A DNA stretch of 64,000 nt from Desulfovibrionaceae bacterium (GTDB lineage: Bacteria > Desulfobacterota > Desulfovibrionia > Desulfovibrionales > Desulfovibrionaceae), in the NCBI GenBank assembly GCA_015233395.1, contig JADFXV010000003.1, forward strand, positions 1-64,000, given 5' to 3'. Under the pieces are notes generated by a model. That model did not search any database, was not told the DNA's origin, and saw only the letters and a program-made list of their open reading frames with translations. Each line of letters starts with the position of its first letter. Position 1 is the first letter of the stretch. The position numbers and the translations under genes are program-made. Below, piece by piece: positions 17,128 to 25,455 of the stretch.

Positions 17128-17139
17128 CCGATAGGCAAC
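17118..17139. repeat. Two perfect 11-bp direct repeats overlapping the -35 region
   Basis: CGATAGGCAAC occurs twice back to back (17118-17128 and 17129-17139). The first unit contains the candidate -35 hexamer of the operon reading left, so the pair could be an operator. No regulator gene is nearby. Confidence 0.7.
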
Positions 17140-17191
17140 CGGGAGACGCCGGGACGCTTGCGGGCGCAGCCGCGTCCCGACCGGCGCGCGG

Positions 17192-17225
17192 TTGACTTGC
17201 AAGGTGGAATGGTACAATTTTCGCA
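17192..17225 (+). promoter_or_regulatory. Candidate promoter (sigma-70 or sigma-54 type) of the LIC12162-like operon
   Basis: TTGACT (17192-17197), 15 bases, then TACAAT (17213-17218) preceded by TGG, an extended -10. The same stretch also fits a sigma-54 site: GG at 17211-17212, ten bases, GC at 17223-17224 within TGGTAC...TTCGCA. Both readings point left-to-right toward the gene at 17394. They are mutually exclusive as main promoters. Confidence 0.4.
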
Positions 17226-17393
17226 AGGGTATTCGGAAGGCGAATGGTTTGCGGATCGCACCGGACCAAAGGCCGCCCCGGCGTCCGGGACGCCGGCGAT
17301 TGTCTCGCGCAACCTTGACGGCGACACGATCACGGCCGGTCGCGCCGCCCTGCGTTTTTGAGAACGAGCCGGAACAGAGACGAGGAGCCTCGC

Positions 17394-19100
17394 ATGAAAC
17401 GGCTCATTGTAGGCCCGATCCCGGACGATTTCGATCCGGATTCGGACATCGCCGCCGGCCCCGGCTGTTTTCTCGGCCGCGAGGACGTTTTTCCCGGCTG
17501 GGAAGAACTCTCCTTTCCGGTCAGGGCCTTTCAAAACGACGCGGATTTCGAGGCCGCCGCGGCCATGACCGCTGCCTTCGCCGATTCGTTGGCGCGGGAG
17601 TATGTTCCCTATTTCAACGAGCAAAGCGGGACCGGCCACTCCTGGATTTTTTGGCGGCTGATGGCCATGCCTTGGCTGGTGTGCCTGGTCCAGACCGCCT
17701 ACGACCGCCAGCTTCTGGCCCTGGGCCTGGTCGCCCGGTACGGGGACGCGGCGCTTGAAGTCGATTTGCTCGACGACCGCTTTCCCAGGCGCTACCTGGA
17801 TTGCGGCGCCTTCGCCGACGGCACGTTGGACCCATGGTACAATTGGTGGGTGCTCTCCCGGGTTCTGGAAAAGATCCTTCCGCCCGCTTGGAGCGTGCGC
17901 CGGATCACCGCCCCAGAGCCGCCCGCTCCCGAGTTCGTCCCCCCGGCCCGCATCGTTCGCAAAGGCCTCGGCCGCTTCGTCAACGACCGGCGCTGCACTT
18001 GGCTTTACGGCTGCGACGCGCGGGACAGGACGATCTTTGGCGCGCTGTTGGCGCTACGGTCGCTTTTGCGGTTGCGGCCCAAACGGCCTGTCCGGTCCGG
18101 CCCGGCCGGCGTCCCTGCCGGCGAACCGGCCCGGATCGACTGGGTTCTCGATTTCGACCGCCTGTTGCGCCTGACCATGCCCGAGACCTTGAAAAACGTT
18201 TCGCGCCTGGCGACCGAGGACATCGCGGCCAAACCCGGTTCGGCGAATCTGGCCGGCCCGGATTTTTATTTCGTCGAGTGGCTCAAGTACCGCATGGCGT
18301 GCAAGGCCGAGGGCGGGGAGCGCATCATTTGCACCCAGCACGGCGGCGGGTACGGGGCCTTGCGGACGATGTCGTTCCCCCACATCATGGAGTATCGCCA
18401 GGACGCCTTCGTCACCTGGGGCTGGAAGGAGCACGGCGGCTATCCGGGCCGGTTCGTCCCGCTGCCCTCGCCGCTTTTGTCCAAGATCGCGAACGCGCAT
18501 CGCGAAAAAAACGACAAGCTGCTTTTCGTGGCCACCGGCCAGACCGCCTTTCGCGTGCGCCTGGACACCATGGCGGACAACGTCGCCTTCCTGCTCGACT
18601 ATCGCGCCTCGCAGCGACGTTTTTTTACGTCGATTCGCGGGGATATCCGGGAAAACGTCCTGTATCGGCCCTACTTCTCCTTTGACGCCTATTTCGACGA
18701 CGCCGGGCATATCAAGAAACATTTCCCGGATCTGCAACACCACCGGGGGGATCTGCACGCCGCCCTGCAAGACTGCAAACTGCTCGCGCTCGACAACCTG
18801 GGCACGACGTTTTATCTCGCCATGGCGGCGGACACCCCGACCGTGGCGTTTTGGAATCCGCTCTTTTTGCGCATGTACCCTCAGGCGGAAAAGTCCTTCG
18901 AGGCTCTCAGGCGCGCCGGAATCGTGGCCCACGGGCCGGACGAGGCGGTCTTGCGAATCAACGCGATCTGGGACGACGTCGGCGGCTGGTGGCGCAGCCC
19001 GGAAGTGCGCCGGGCGCGAAAAAAGTGGCTGGCCGAACACGCCCGGGCCTCGAAAATTTGGCGTTTCGCCTGGGCCTGGGAAATATTGAAACGCGGCTGA
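17394..19100 (+). CDS. LIC12162-family putative transferase
   Basis: Cytoplasmic protein of 568 residues belonging, from its motifs, to the LIC12162 family of surface-carbohydrate transferases. It has a long N-terminal region with HSWIFW (82-87) and a conserved CTQHGGGYG (313-321) followed by FPHIMEY and FVTWGW. Family members sit in O-antigen and flagellar glycan loci; the exact reaction is not established. The start at 17394 is preceded by GAGGAG about 8 bases upstream and is preferred to an earlier in-frame codon at 17358. The methyltransferase gene follows after 41 bp. Confidence 0.72.
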   Translation: MKRLIVGPIPDDFDPDSDIAAGPGCFLGREDVFPGWEELSFPVRAFQNDADFEAAAAMTAAFADSLAREYVPYFNEQSGTGHSWIFWRLMAMPWLVCLVQTAYDRQLLALGLVARYGDAALEVDLLDDRFPRRYLDCGAFADGTLDPWYNWWVLSRVLEKILPPAWSVRRITAPEPPAPEFVPPARIVRKGLGRFVNDRRCTWLYGCDARDRTIFGALLALRSLLRLRPKRPVRSGPAGVPAGEPARIDWVLDFDRLLRLTMPETLKNVSRLATEDIAAKPGSANLAGPDFYFVEWLKYRMACKAEGGERIICTQHGGGYGALRTMSFPHIMEYRQDAFVTWGWKEHGGYPGRFVPLPSPLLSKIANAHREKNDKLLFVATGQTAFRVRLDTMADNVAFLLDYRASQRRFFTSIRGDIRENVLYRPYFSFDAYFDDAGHIKKHFPDLQHHRGDLHAALQDCKLLALDNLGTTFYLAMAADTPTVAFWNPLFLRMYPQAEKSFEALRRAGIVAHGPDEAVLRINAIWDDVGGWWRSPEVRRARKKWLAEHARASKIWRFAWAWEILKRG

Positions 19101-19141
19101 AACGGGGGCGTTGCGCTCACGAATCGGCGCCGGAGGCGAGA

Positions 19142-20317
19142 ATGAATCTGGAGTATGTTCTTCGGGACTGCCCGGTCTGCGGCCGGTCCAACCGCGACCC
19201 GTTTTTTTGCGAAACGGTCACCCCGTTCATCGAGGGCAAACAGGTTCCGGTCTCGGTCAGCGTGACGGTCTGCGACGATTGCGGGCTGGTCTACAACGAC
19301 CGCGCGCCCTCGGCCGCAAGCCTCAAGCACGTCTACCGCTTCCTGTTCCGCACTCCCGTCGGGCGCAGCGAGCGCCATAAGAAAAAGAATCGCTCCCAGA
19401 TCGGCTTTCTGGCGCCGCATCTCGCGGCCTCGGGCGCGCTGGCGCTCGACGTGGGCAGCGCCCTGGACCCCTTTGCCGCGCAACTGCGGGAAATGGGGCA
19501 CGAGGCCTATGAGCTTGAGCCGTCCAAGGAGCTGGTGGAAAAATGCGCCCAGGGCGATCCCCGGGTCATCAATGCGGCGATCGAGGATTTCGACTCCCCG
19601 CTGCGCTTTGACCTGATCGCCCTGCGCGAGGTGTTCGAGCATCTTTCCGACCCCCTGGCCGCCCTGGATGTCGTTTCGCGCCACCTCGCCCCCCGGGGCC
19701 TCGCATACATCGACGTGCCCGACCTGGCCAGGGCGCATCCCTGCGGCGCGGAAAGCTATTTCAACTTCCTGCATCTGTGGCATTTCACCGAAACCTCGCT
19801 CGCCAATTTGGTGGCCAAGGCCGGATTCGCGGTCGTCGCCCGGCGCACCGATCCGGTCTACGAAAGCATCCGCCTGCTCCTGCAAAAAGATCCCGGCGCG
19901 GCGCGGGCTTGTTTTACCCCGGACGGCCGGGCCAGGGAGCTGATCGCGGACTATTTCGCGCTGGAGAGCCGGGAACTCGCCCTGGCGCGCGGGCAGTTGA
20001 CCGAACTTTTGAGCCGGGGAGGCAAGCTGGTCCTGTGGGGCGCGGGCTTTCGCACGGAAGCGCTGCTGCGCCGGTGCATTCCGGACCTGGCCGGCCGGGT
20101 GGACTGCTTGATCGATTCCGACCGGGCCAAGCAGGGAACCGACTTTTGCGGCAAGCGCATCCAGCCCCCGGCGTACTGCCTGACAACCGATTCGCCGGTG
20201 GTCATCTCCTCGAGCCCCTCCTCGGAGGAGGCGATCGAAAAGGCCATGCTGGACATGGGCGTCGCGCCCGGGCGCATCGTCAAGATGTTTGAGCACCGGG
20301 TCAGGCGCATCGCCTAG
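19142..20317 (+). CDS. C-methyltransferase-like protein with N-terminal zinc-binding domain
   Basis: Three-domain protein of 391 residues. Four cysteines (C10, C13, C44, C47) form an N-terminal zinc site. A class I SAM domain carries LDVGSALDP (102-110) and HLWHFTETSL near 215-224. A C-terminal Rossmann module has LVLWGAGFRTEAL near 300 and LIDSDRAKQG. This order matches sugar C-methyltransferases (TylC3/NovU type), which add a methyl to a 4-keto sugar nucleotide, so it probably makes a branched deoxysugar. An active-site HEF/HEH-type motif is not obvious, so activity is inferred. Confidence 0.8.
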   Translation: MNLEYVLRDCPVCGRSNRDPFFCETVTPFIEGKQVPVSVSVTVCDDCGLVYNDRAPSAASLKHVYRFLFRTPVGRSERHKKKNRSQIGFLAPHLAASGALALDVGSALDPFAAQLREMGHEAYELEPSKELVEKCAQGDPRVINAAIEDFDSPLRFDLIALREVFEHLSDPLAALDVVSRHLAPRGLAYIDVPDLARAHPCGAESYFNFLHLWHFTETSLANLVAKAGFAVVARRTDPVYESIRLLLQKDPGAARACFTPDGRARELIADYFALESRELALARGQLTELLSRGGKLVLWGAGFRTEALLRRCIPDLAGRVDCLIDSDRAKQGTDFCGKRIQPPAYCLTTDSPVVISSSPSSEEAIEKAMLDMGVAPGRIVKMFEHRVRRIA

Positions 20318-20341
20318 CAGCCCGTCGAAAAACGGGCTGCT
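20316..20341 (+). terminator. Strong hairpin at the end of the C-methyltransferase gene
   Basis: AGCAGCCCGT and ACGGGCTGCT form a perfect 10-bp stem around a 6-base loop CGAAAA. The stem overlaps the TAG stop (20315-20317). No T-tract follows, so it may work as a Rho-assisted or 3'-protecting hairpin. Confidence 0.55.
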
Positions 20342-20361
20342 GCGCGCCAGGGATGGCGCGC
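20342..20361. terminator. Second hairpin directly downstream
   Basis: GCGCGCC and GGCGCGC form a 7-bp stem with loop AGGGAT immediately after the first hairpin. It lies between convergent genes, so it could serve either strand. Two stacked hairpins mark the boundary of the AT-rich insert. Confidence 0.45.
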
Positions 20362-20385
20362 CGGATTCGGGAGGCCGGGATTCTT

Positions 20386-21675
20386 TTAATCCAGTGTGCT
20401 CAATAAGCCGGCGTCAAGCAGCGTCTTCACCACGGGGAATAAATCGTCCAAAGGCTTGTTCAGCCGGTTGCTGATGTCGATAAGGTCGTTGTCTCCGTCG
20501 GCGTATGTGATAAAATCCAGCATTGTTTTGACGGGAGCGGCGGAATTCAAGAAACTGACCGTGGGATAGAGTCCTCTTTTTCCGAGTTGAGGCTCGCAAA
20601 AGCAATTGATTTGATATTTTTTGTTTTTTTCAACTGCGATAAGACATTTTTTTATCAGTTGATATGACTCGCTCAGCGCCTTGGGTGTGACGAAATCGAG
20701 ATTGTCGAGCGAGGTGTGATACTGCGGATACGAGCCAAATTTTCTGCGGCATAACGTCACCAAAGGCAAATCGACGCCCGGGCTGCAATATTGACTCTCG
20801 TCGCTGCCGCGATCCAAGAAAGAATATTGTATGAAATCAGGATAACAAGTGGAAAGAATGTTGTTTGCAACCTTGTCGGCGTACGAATTCCCGTATCGCG
20901 AGGCGATGTAGGAATAGCCCGATTCGTCGCCCAGGCAGGTAAGATTGAACCCGGCGACCACTCTGCTTTTCAATTCCTGCAAATTCCGGCTGAGATACGT
21001 GATGGCGCCGATCGTCTCCGGCACAAAAATCATCCTGTACGTATAACGGCGCGGTTTAGAAGCGAGCCATTTCCCGATATACGAAAGAACCACGGGTCCG
21101 GACAGTTCGTTGTTTGCAAGCGAGGGATGGCATATATATGTAGACAGAAATACTTCTTTGTCGCTCTCTCCCGGTATGATATATTCCCCATAGGTCAGGT
21201 TTCCCGCGTCGAGAGTGCTTTTTATCACGACGTGATATTTTTCCTCCGTCAGCTTTTGGCGTTCATTGTGGGAAACGCAGAAGCCCCAAGTCTCATTGTA
21301 GTATGATGTCACATACGGTATCGCCTCGGGTTGTTCCGGGAGGCTGTAGAGGTGCTCGTTCAATTCTTCCAAGGTGACGATTTTGTCTGTCGGGACAGAA
21401 TATCCAACAATATGCAAGTTGTTTATTTGAAAGTCTATTACGTTGTTTCCGTTCATATCCTCAACATACGCATCGAAAATGTTCCATTCCTTTGGAATGG
21501 TCCAGTCGAACACTTTTGTTCCCGAAGGAACTTCATACGTTTTGACAGGGATAACATCCTGTATGCGTCGTAATGTCTGGCGGACTCCCTCGCCGGTAAT
21601 GCTTCTGCAAATCGGAAAAAGATCCTGCATCAATTGATGCATGTCGGGTCCAAAATCGCGGCTACTCGATTCCAT
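20386..21675 (-). CDS. DUF4910/M28-like aminopeptidase-type protein
   Basis: Predicted cytoplasmic metallopeptidase-fold protein of 429 residues. The M28-like core contains CHPSLANNELSG (182-193), where the histidine and asparagine lie at metal-binding positions, and DRGSDESQYC near 305, both typical of DUF4910 proteins. The last 100 residues look like a winged-helix domain (TMLDFITYADGDNDLI...). DUF4910 proteins recur in polysaccharide loci, where their substrate is unknown; a role in cleaving or forming an amide on a sugar is speculation. The start is ATG 21675 with GGAG 7 bases upstream, preferred to a TTG two codons earlier. AT-rich, like its neighbour. Confidence 0.75.
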   Translation of the reverse strand: MESSSRDFGPDMHQLMQDLFPICRSITGEGVRQTLRRIQDVIPVKTYEVPSGTKVFDWTIPKEWNIFDAYVEDMNGNNVIDFQINNLHIVGYSVPTDKIVTLEELNEHLYSLPEQPEAIPYVTSYYNETWGFCVSHNERQKLTEEKYHVVIKSTLDAGNLTYGEYIIPGESDKEVFLSTYICHPSLANNELSGPVVLSYIGKWLASKPRRYTYRMIFVPETIGAITYLSRNLQELKSRVVAGFNLTCLGDESGYSYIASRYGNSYADKVANNILSTCYPDFIQYSFLDRGSDESQYCSPGVDLPLVTLCRRKFGSYPQYHTSLDNLDFVTPKALSESYQLIKKCLIAVEKNKKYQINCFCEPQLGKRGLYPTVSFLNSAAPVKTMLDFITYADGDNDLIDISNRLNKPLDDLFPVVKTLLDAGLLSTLD

Positions 21676-22573
21676 CGGCAACTCCGTTCACGGCTTCAAC
21701 CACGAAGGCCGAACATAAAAACACGTCGCGCCAGTTGGATGGCGCATGCTCGAGTTTGACCGCCTCCTTGCGGAAGAGCTCAGGATGGTCTTTTTCAAGA
21801 TACGGCATGGCGGGATGGTAATGATACCATAAGAGCCGTATATTGGTGAACTGATGCTTTTGAAACAGCTCCGTGACCTCAAAGGGATTGTGAAACCGCG
21901 ACAAAACCGCCTCGGGTTCCGTCCCCGCTCCGACGGAATCTTCCCTGGGCGGCATATCCATGCGCAGGCGGGATTCCAAGTCGCTCAAGACGGCGTCTTT
22001 TAACGTCTGATCCACTCCGGAAAGCAAATCGTTCACTATAAAGTCAGCCGTGTAGCGATTGAAGGTGAAGAGAGAGAAAAGTTTGTTTCTGAATTCGATA
22101 AACACTTTTCCGCCAGGCTTCACGAGCGTTGCAATATTTTCCAATACAAAATCGTCGTTTTCAATATGGGGCATGACTCCCATGGCCATGAGCGCGTCGA
22201 ATTTGCCGTTTTTTAATACGTGGATGTATGTTGTCGGGTCCTGTATGTCTCCCCAGAAGATCTGCTCGGGGCTCAGTCCCTGTTTTTTCAAGGTCTCCTT
22301 GGACTTCTTGACCATTTCCCTTGAAATATCGAAGCCCCAGACGTCAACGCCGGTTTTGGCCAAAGTGGACAACGGCGTTCCCTCGCCTACGCCGATCTCA
22401 ATCACCCTGTTGATGTCTTCACGGGAAAACGAATTGAGCAGAAGCTGCAAGCGGAAATAATTGGCCGGGTATCCTTTGGCCGTATCATGCAATTTCTCCC
22501 GGTCGTATTGTTCGTGATAGATCCCGGCTGCTTCATCGTAATGTTTGCCGACAGATTTTTTTTTGTCAGTCAT
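21662..22573 (-). CDS. SAM-dependent methyltransferase, class I
   Basis: Methyltransferase of 303 residues with VIEIGVGEGT (57-66), FDISREM and LMAMGVMPHI as motifs I, post-I and II. The C-terminal 100 residues carry aromatic and charged strands that could bind an acceptor. It overlaps the DUF4910 gene by 14 bp, so the two form a coupled unit. Codon use is visibly AT-richer than the flanking genes. The start region contains nine consecutive A residues (22556-22564, codons 4-6, Lys-Lys-Lys), a slippage-prone position right after the start codon. Substrate unknown. Confidence 0.8.
   Translation of the reverse strand: MTDKKKSVGKHYDEAAGIYHEQYDREKLHDTAKGYPANYFRLQLLLNSFSREDINRVIEIGVGEGTPLSTLAKTGVDVWGFDISREMVKKSKETLKKQGLSPEQIFWGDIQDPTTYIHVLKNGKFDALMAMGVMPHIENDDFVLENIATLVKPGGKVFIEFRNKLFSLFTFNRYTADFIVNDLLSGVDQTLKDAVLSDLESRLRMDMPPREDSVGAGTEPEAVLSRFHNPFEVTELFQKHQFTNIRLLWYHYHPAMPYLEKDHPELFRKEAVKLEHAPSNWRDVFLCSAFVVEAVNGVADGIE
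22556..22564 (-). repeat. Poly-A(9) tract at codons 4-6 of a methyltransferase
   Basis: Nine T on the plus strand, A9 on the coding strand, encoding three lysines directly after MTD. Slippage here would abolish the protein at its start. Confidence 0.9.
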
Positions 22574-22654
22574 GGCGTCCTCCGCTTGGTGATGTCATAT
22601 GAGCAAAAACAATCGATGCAGTATGCGCGGCGCGAATTGGATCAAGTGTGACGT

Positions 22655-24616
22655 TCAGGGCGCCGGGGAGATGGAAAACGACAGCGCCGGCAGGGGAGGA
22701 CGGTCCTCGCCCAGGCAGGTTTCGTCCACCTCGCCCGCAGTCAGCTCCAGGCGGAAAAAAAACAGGTCGCCGAACGTCCTGTAGCTCACAAGTCCGACCG
22801 AGGCGGCCTGGGATTTCGGGACGGCGATGCGAAGCCGGAGCGCATCGTCGCCGACGTCCACCCAGCCGCCGGTCATGCCCAGGCAGTCGCGGGCGGAAAC
22901 CAGAAAAGACACCGGGTTGCCGTGATCGACCTCGGCCTGGTCCAGACGGAAAATCTCGGGCGCATAGCCGCCGTTTTGCGTGGCGAAGGACAGGCGTTCG
23001 GCGTTGAAGGCCCGGGGAAAAAGGGTCACGTGCCCATAGCGCGCCAGGCCGAGCGGCAGCTTCTCCCAGGCGAAGGCGTGCTCGACGTCGATTCGGGCCA
23101 GCCGCTTGTCGACGCGCACGGTTTTGCGGATCGGCCCGAGCGGGGTTGCGATATCGCAGGCCAGGACGACGGTTTCGCCGCCGATGAGTATTTGCGGCTC
23201 CACGCGGCTTAAGTCGGCGATTTTGGGTTTGCCCAGGCGGTGCAGGACGAAATGCCCGGTGTAGAAATCGGCCCCGAAGGCGATATCGTCGAAATAGCCG
23301 TGGTCGAGCGTGCCGGCCAGGTATTCGGGCGACAATCCGGGAAAGCGCAGGGCGTCGATCGCCAGGCCCTTGTCGCGGTTGAGCCTGACTTCGATCTCTT
23401 CGCCTTTGACCGTGAGAAACCGGCCCGACTCCTCGACCTGGTCCCGGCGTCCGGCGGGCGCGAACGCGGGCCCAGGCGGCTTTTCCTCGCGGGCCGCCAA
23501 GCCCAGCCGGTCTTCAAGCGCGGCGATCCGGCCCAGATACCCTTGCCAGCGTTTTTCGGTGATATGGGTGCGCCAGTCGCTGCCCCACAGCAGGCACAGT
23601 TCGCGCCAGAGATCGTCGTCGCGCGGATGACGGTCCCTGAGGGTTTCGTAGATCCGGTGGCAGGCGGAATTGACGCGAAGATCGTCGCGGCCCGTGACCG
23701 CCCAGCGCAGGATGTTGTATTTTCCCTGCTTCTTGACCGGGATGGGGTTTTGCGGCGTTTGCAGGGTCAGGCGATTGCCCGCTCCGGGCTCGCCAAGCAA
23801 GGCGGGAAGCTCGCTCATCCCGAGGAAATAGAAGCGGTCGTCCCGGGCCAGGAGCCTAAGCAGGGTCTCGATGCGGACCCATTCCCCCTCACCGGCCAGG
23901 GGCGGGTCGGTATGGTGCCGGCCCGGCCTGAAATCGAACACCTCGGCGTCGCTGCCGTACAGGGGGAAGACCCGGGGGGTCTCGGCGAGATGGCCGGTCA
24001 GATAGGCGAGGTGTTCCTCGAGATCGATCTGCCCGTGGGCGTAGCGCTGGAATTTCTGGAAAGCGATGCAGCGGTTCCAGATCAGGGGGATCTTCGCGCC
24101 GCAAGCGCCGGCGGCGTATTGGGGCAGGTAGCCCATCTCCGGGTCCCAGCCGGGGTGGTGGCTGGCCGGATTTTCCCACTCCATGACGATCGAGCGGTAT
24201 CCCGCCGGCGGGTAGAGTTCGATCAGTCCGCCGGAATAGGCTTGCTCGTTGAGCAGAGCCGTTTCCGGGCGCAAGCCGAGCAAACGCTCGTAGACTTGGG
24301 CGCCCAGCCGCAGGTTGGCTTCGTTGACCGCGGCCGGAACCAGCGGGCCGATGATCTGATTGTAGCCGCTGCCGATGAAGGTCACCAGGCCGCTTTGCGC
24401 CAGTTCGCGCAACCGTTCGATCAGGCCGGGGTCGAGAGCGGCGATGATTTCAAGGGTCAGCCCCGAGGCCTCGATGCCCAGGGGCAGGCCGAGGCGTGAG
24501 CACAAATCGACGAGCGCCCCGTAGCAACGGGCGACGACCTGCGGCCGCATGTGCTCCTCGATCGAGGAATAGGCCAGGTTGCAGTGGAAAAAGGCGTACA
24601 GCCCGAGCCGTTTCAT
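22655..24616 (-). CDS. Glycoside hydrolase family 57-like protein
   Basis: Cytoplasmic protein of 653 residues with a GH57-type (beta/alpha)7 barrel in the first 350 residues. It begins FFHCNLAYSS (9-18) where amylolytic GH57 enzymes have a HQP motif. LLNEQAYS and YGSDAEVFDF sit where the nucleophile and acid/base segments are expected. The last 250 residues are beta-rich. GH57 enzymes cut or transfer alpha-glucans. In a glycan operon this one more likely acts as a transferase or trims an intermediate; no signal peptide is present. It is the last gene of the minus-strand unit and overlaps the isomerase by four bases (ATGA). Confidence 0.75.
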   Translation of the reverse strand: MKRLGLYAFFHCNLAYSSIEEHMRPQVVARCYGALVDLCSRLGLPLGIEASGLTLEIIAALDPGLIERLRELAQSGLVTFIGSGYNQIIGPLVPAAVNEANLRLGAQVYERLLGLRPETALLNEQAYSGGLIELYPPAGYRSIVMEWENPASHHPGWDPEMGYLPQYAAGACGAKIPLIWNRCIAFQKFQRYAHGQIDLEEHLAYLTGHLAETPRVFPLYGSDAEVFDFRPGRHHTDPPLAGEGEWVRIETLLRLLARDDRFYFLGMSELPALLGEPGAGNRLTLQTPQNPIPVKKQGKYNILRWAVTGRDDLRVNSACHRIYETLRDRHPRDDDLWRELCLLWGSDWRTHITEKRWQGYLGRIAALEDRLGLAAREEKPPGPAFAPAGRRDQVEESGRFLTVKGEEIEVRLNRDKGLAIDALRFPGLSPEYLAGTLDHGYFDDIAFGADFYTGHFVLHRLGKPKIADLSRVEPQILIGGETVVLACDIATPLGPIRKTVRVDKRLARIDVEHAFAWEKLPLGLARYGHVTLFPRAFNAERLSFATQNGGYAPEIFRLDQAEVDHGNPVSFLVSARDCLGMTGGWVDVGDDALRLRIAVPKSQAASVGLVSYRTFGDLFFFRLELTAGEVDETCLGEDRPPLPALSFSISPAP

Positions 24617-25455
24617 GGCGCGACGCTTGAAGCCGCCGGGGCGGGCGTGAAATCGCCCATGACGCTTCTGACGAAGTCCACTTCCGCCGCGAGCAGCCCG
24701 GCCCCGAGCCGGCCGGTGGGGATGACCCCCTCCAGGACGATGTTGACGCTGTCGAGCCGGCCAAGGGACGAAAGCCAGCCCCGGGTGAGCTCGGTGTCGA
24801 ATTGGACCAGGGAGTGGTTCGTCTCAAAACCCTCGGGCATGGCGCGCGGGTCGTAGAAATTCCCGGTCTGGGACAAGTGGATCTCGATGATCCTCGCGGC
24901 GAAGGCGTCGAGATAGGCCGCAAGCCCGGGTTCCCCGGCCGACAGCATTTCCTGGACGTGGGCCGTGTCCGGCACGAAGCCGAGAAAGTCGTGGGCCGCG
25001 AGCAGGGCTTCAATCTCGGCGAAGGTCTTGCCCCGGCGCGAAATTTTGCCCATGCCTTCCACGGCCACGTAGCATGTTTCCGAGGCCAGCGCGGCCAGGG
25101 GGGCGAAATCCGTGACCAGGTCGGGGTGGAAACAGTAGCCGGCGATGTTCGGGCAGGCCTTGTGCGCCCGGGCGAGCAGCGCCAGGGCGCCCTCGGTGTA
25201 GGCGTTGCAGCCGAAGGGGAGCTCGTAGGTGGAATGGGGGTGGATCAGCACGGTCTCAAACGAGCGGGCCAGGACGGCCAATTCTTCGATGACCGCGTCG
25301 CCGTTCGATAAAAAAAAGCGGTGGTTGAGCGTGATCTGGCAGCCGGCGCGAAGGGGCGCGACCAGCTCGGCGCAACGGCGCCGGACGTCGGACGGCCCCT
25401 GCCCGGGTTCGGGCAGAACCCCGGCGTCGTGCAGGAAGAGCTCAAACGGGGCCAT
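24613..25455 (-). CDS. Sugar phosphate isomerase/epimerase-like TIM barrel
   Basis: Xylose-isomerase-like TIM-barrel protein of 280 residues. Candidate divalent-metal ligands occur in the family's order: HPHS near 72, FHPD, VEGMG, DTAHVQE, EIHLSQ and a late VLEGVIP. The family includes isomerases, epimerases and dehydratases acting on keto sugars and inositols. It is flanked by the GH57 gene downstream (four-base overlap) and the ATP-grasp gene upstream (14-base overlap), so it belongs to the same pathway. The reaction is not known. Confidence 0.72.
   Translation of the reverse strand: MAPFELFLHDAGVLPEPGQGPSDVRRRCAELVAPLRAGCQITLNHRFFLSNGDAVIEELAVLARSFETVLIHPHSTYELPFGCNAYTEGALALLARAHKACPNIAGYCFHPDLVTDFAPLAALASETCYVAVEGMGKISRRGKTFAEIEALLAAHDFLGFVPDTAHVQEMLSAGEPGLAAYLDAFAARIIEIHLSQTGNFYDPRAMPEGFETNHSLVQFDTELTRGWLSSLGRLDSVNIVLEGVIPTGRLGAGLLAAEVDFVRSVMGDFTPAPAASSVAP

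Larger units (their letters stand above)
17079..17393. other. Divergent intergenic region with promoters for both flanking operons
   Basis: About 315 bp between the cytidylyltransferase operon (minus) and the LIC12162-like gene (plus). It holds a candidate sigma-70 promoter on the minus strand, an 11-bp direct repeat overlapping its -35 element, and a plus-strand promoter candidate near 17192-17225. I see no gene in it. Confidence 0.7.
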
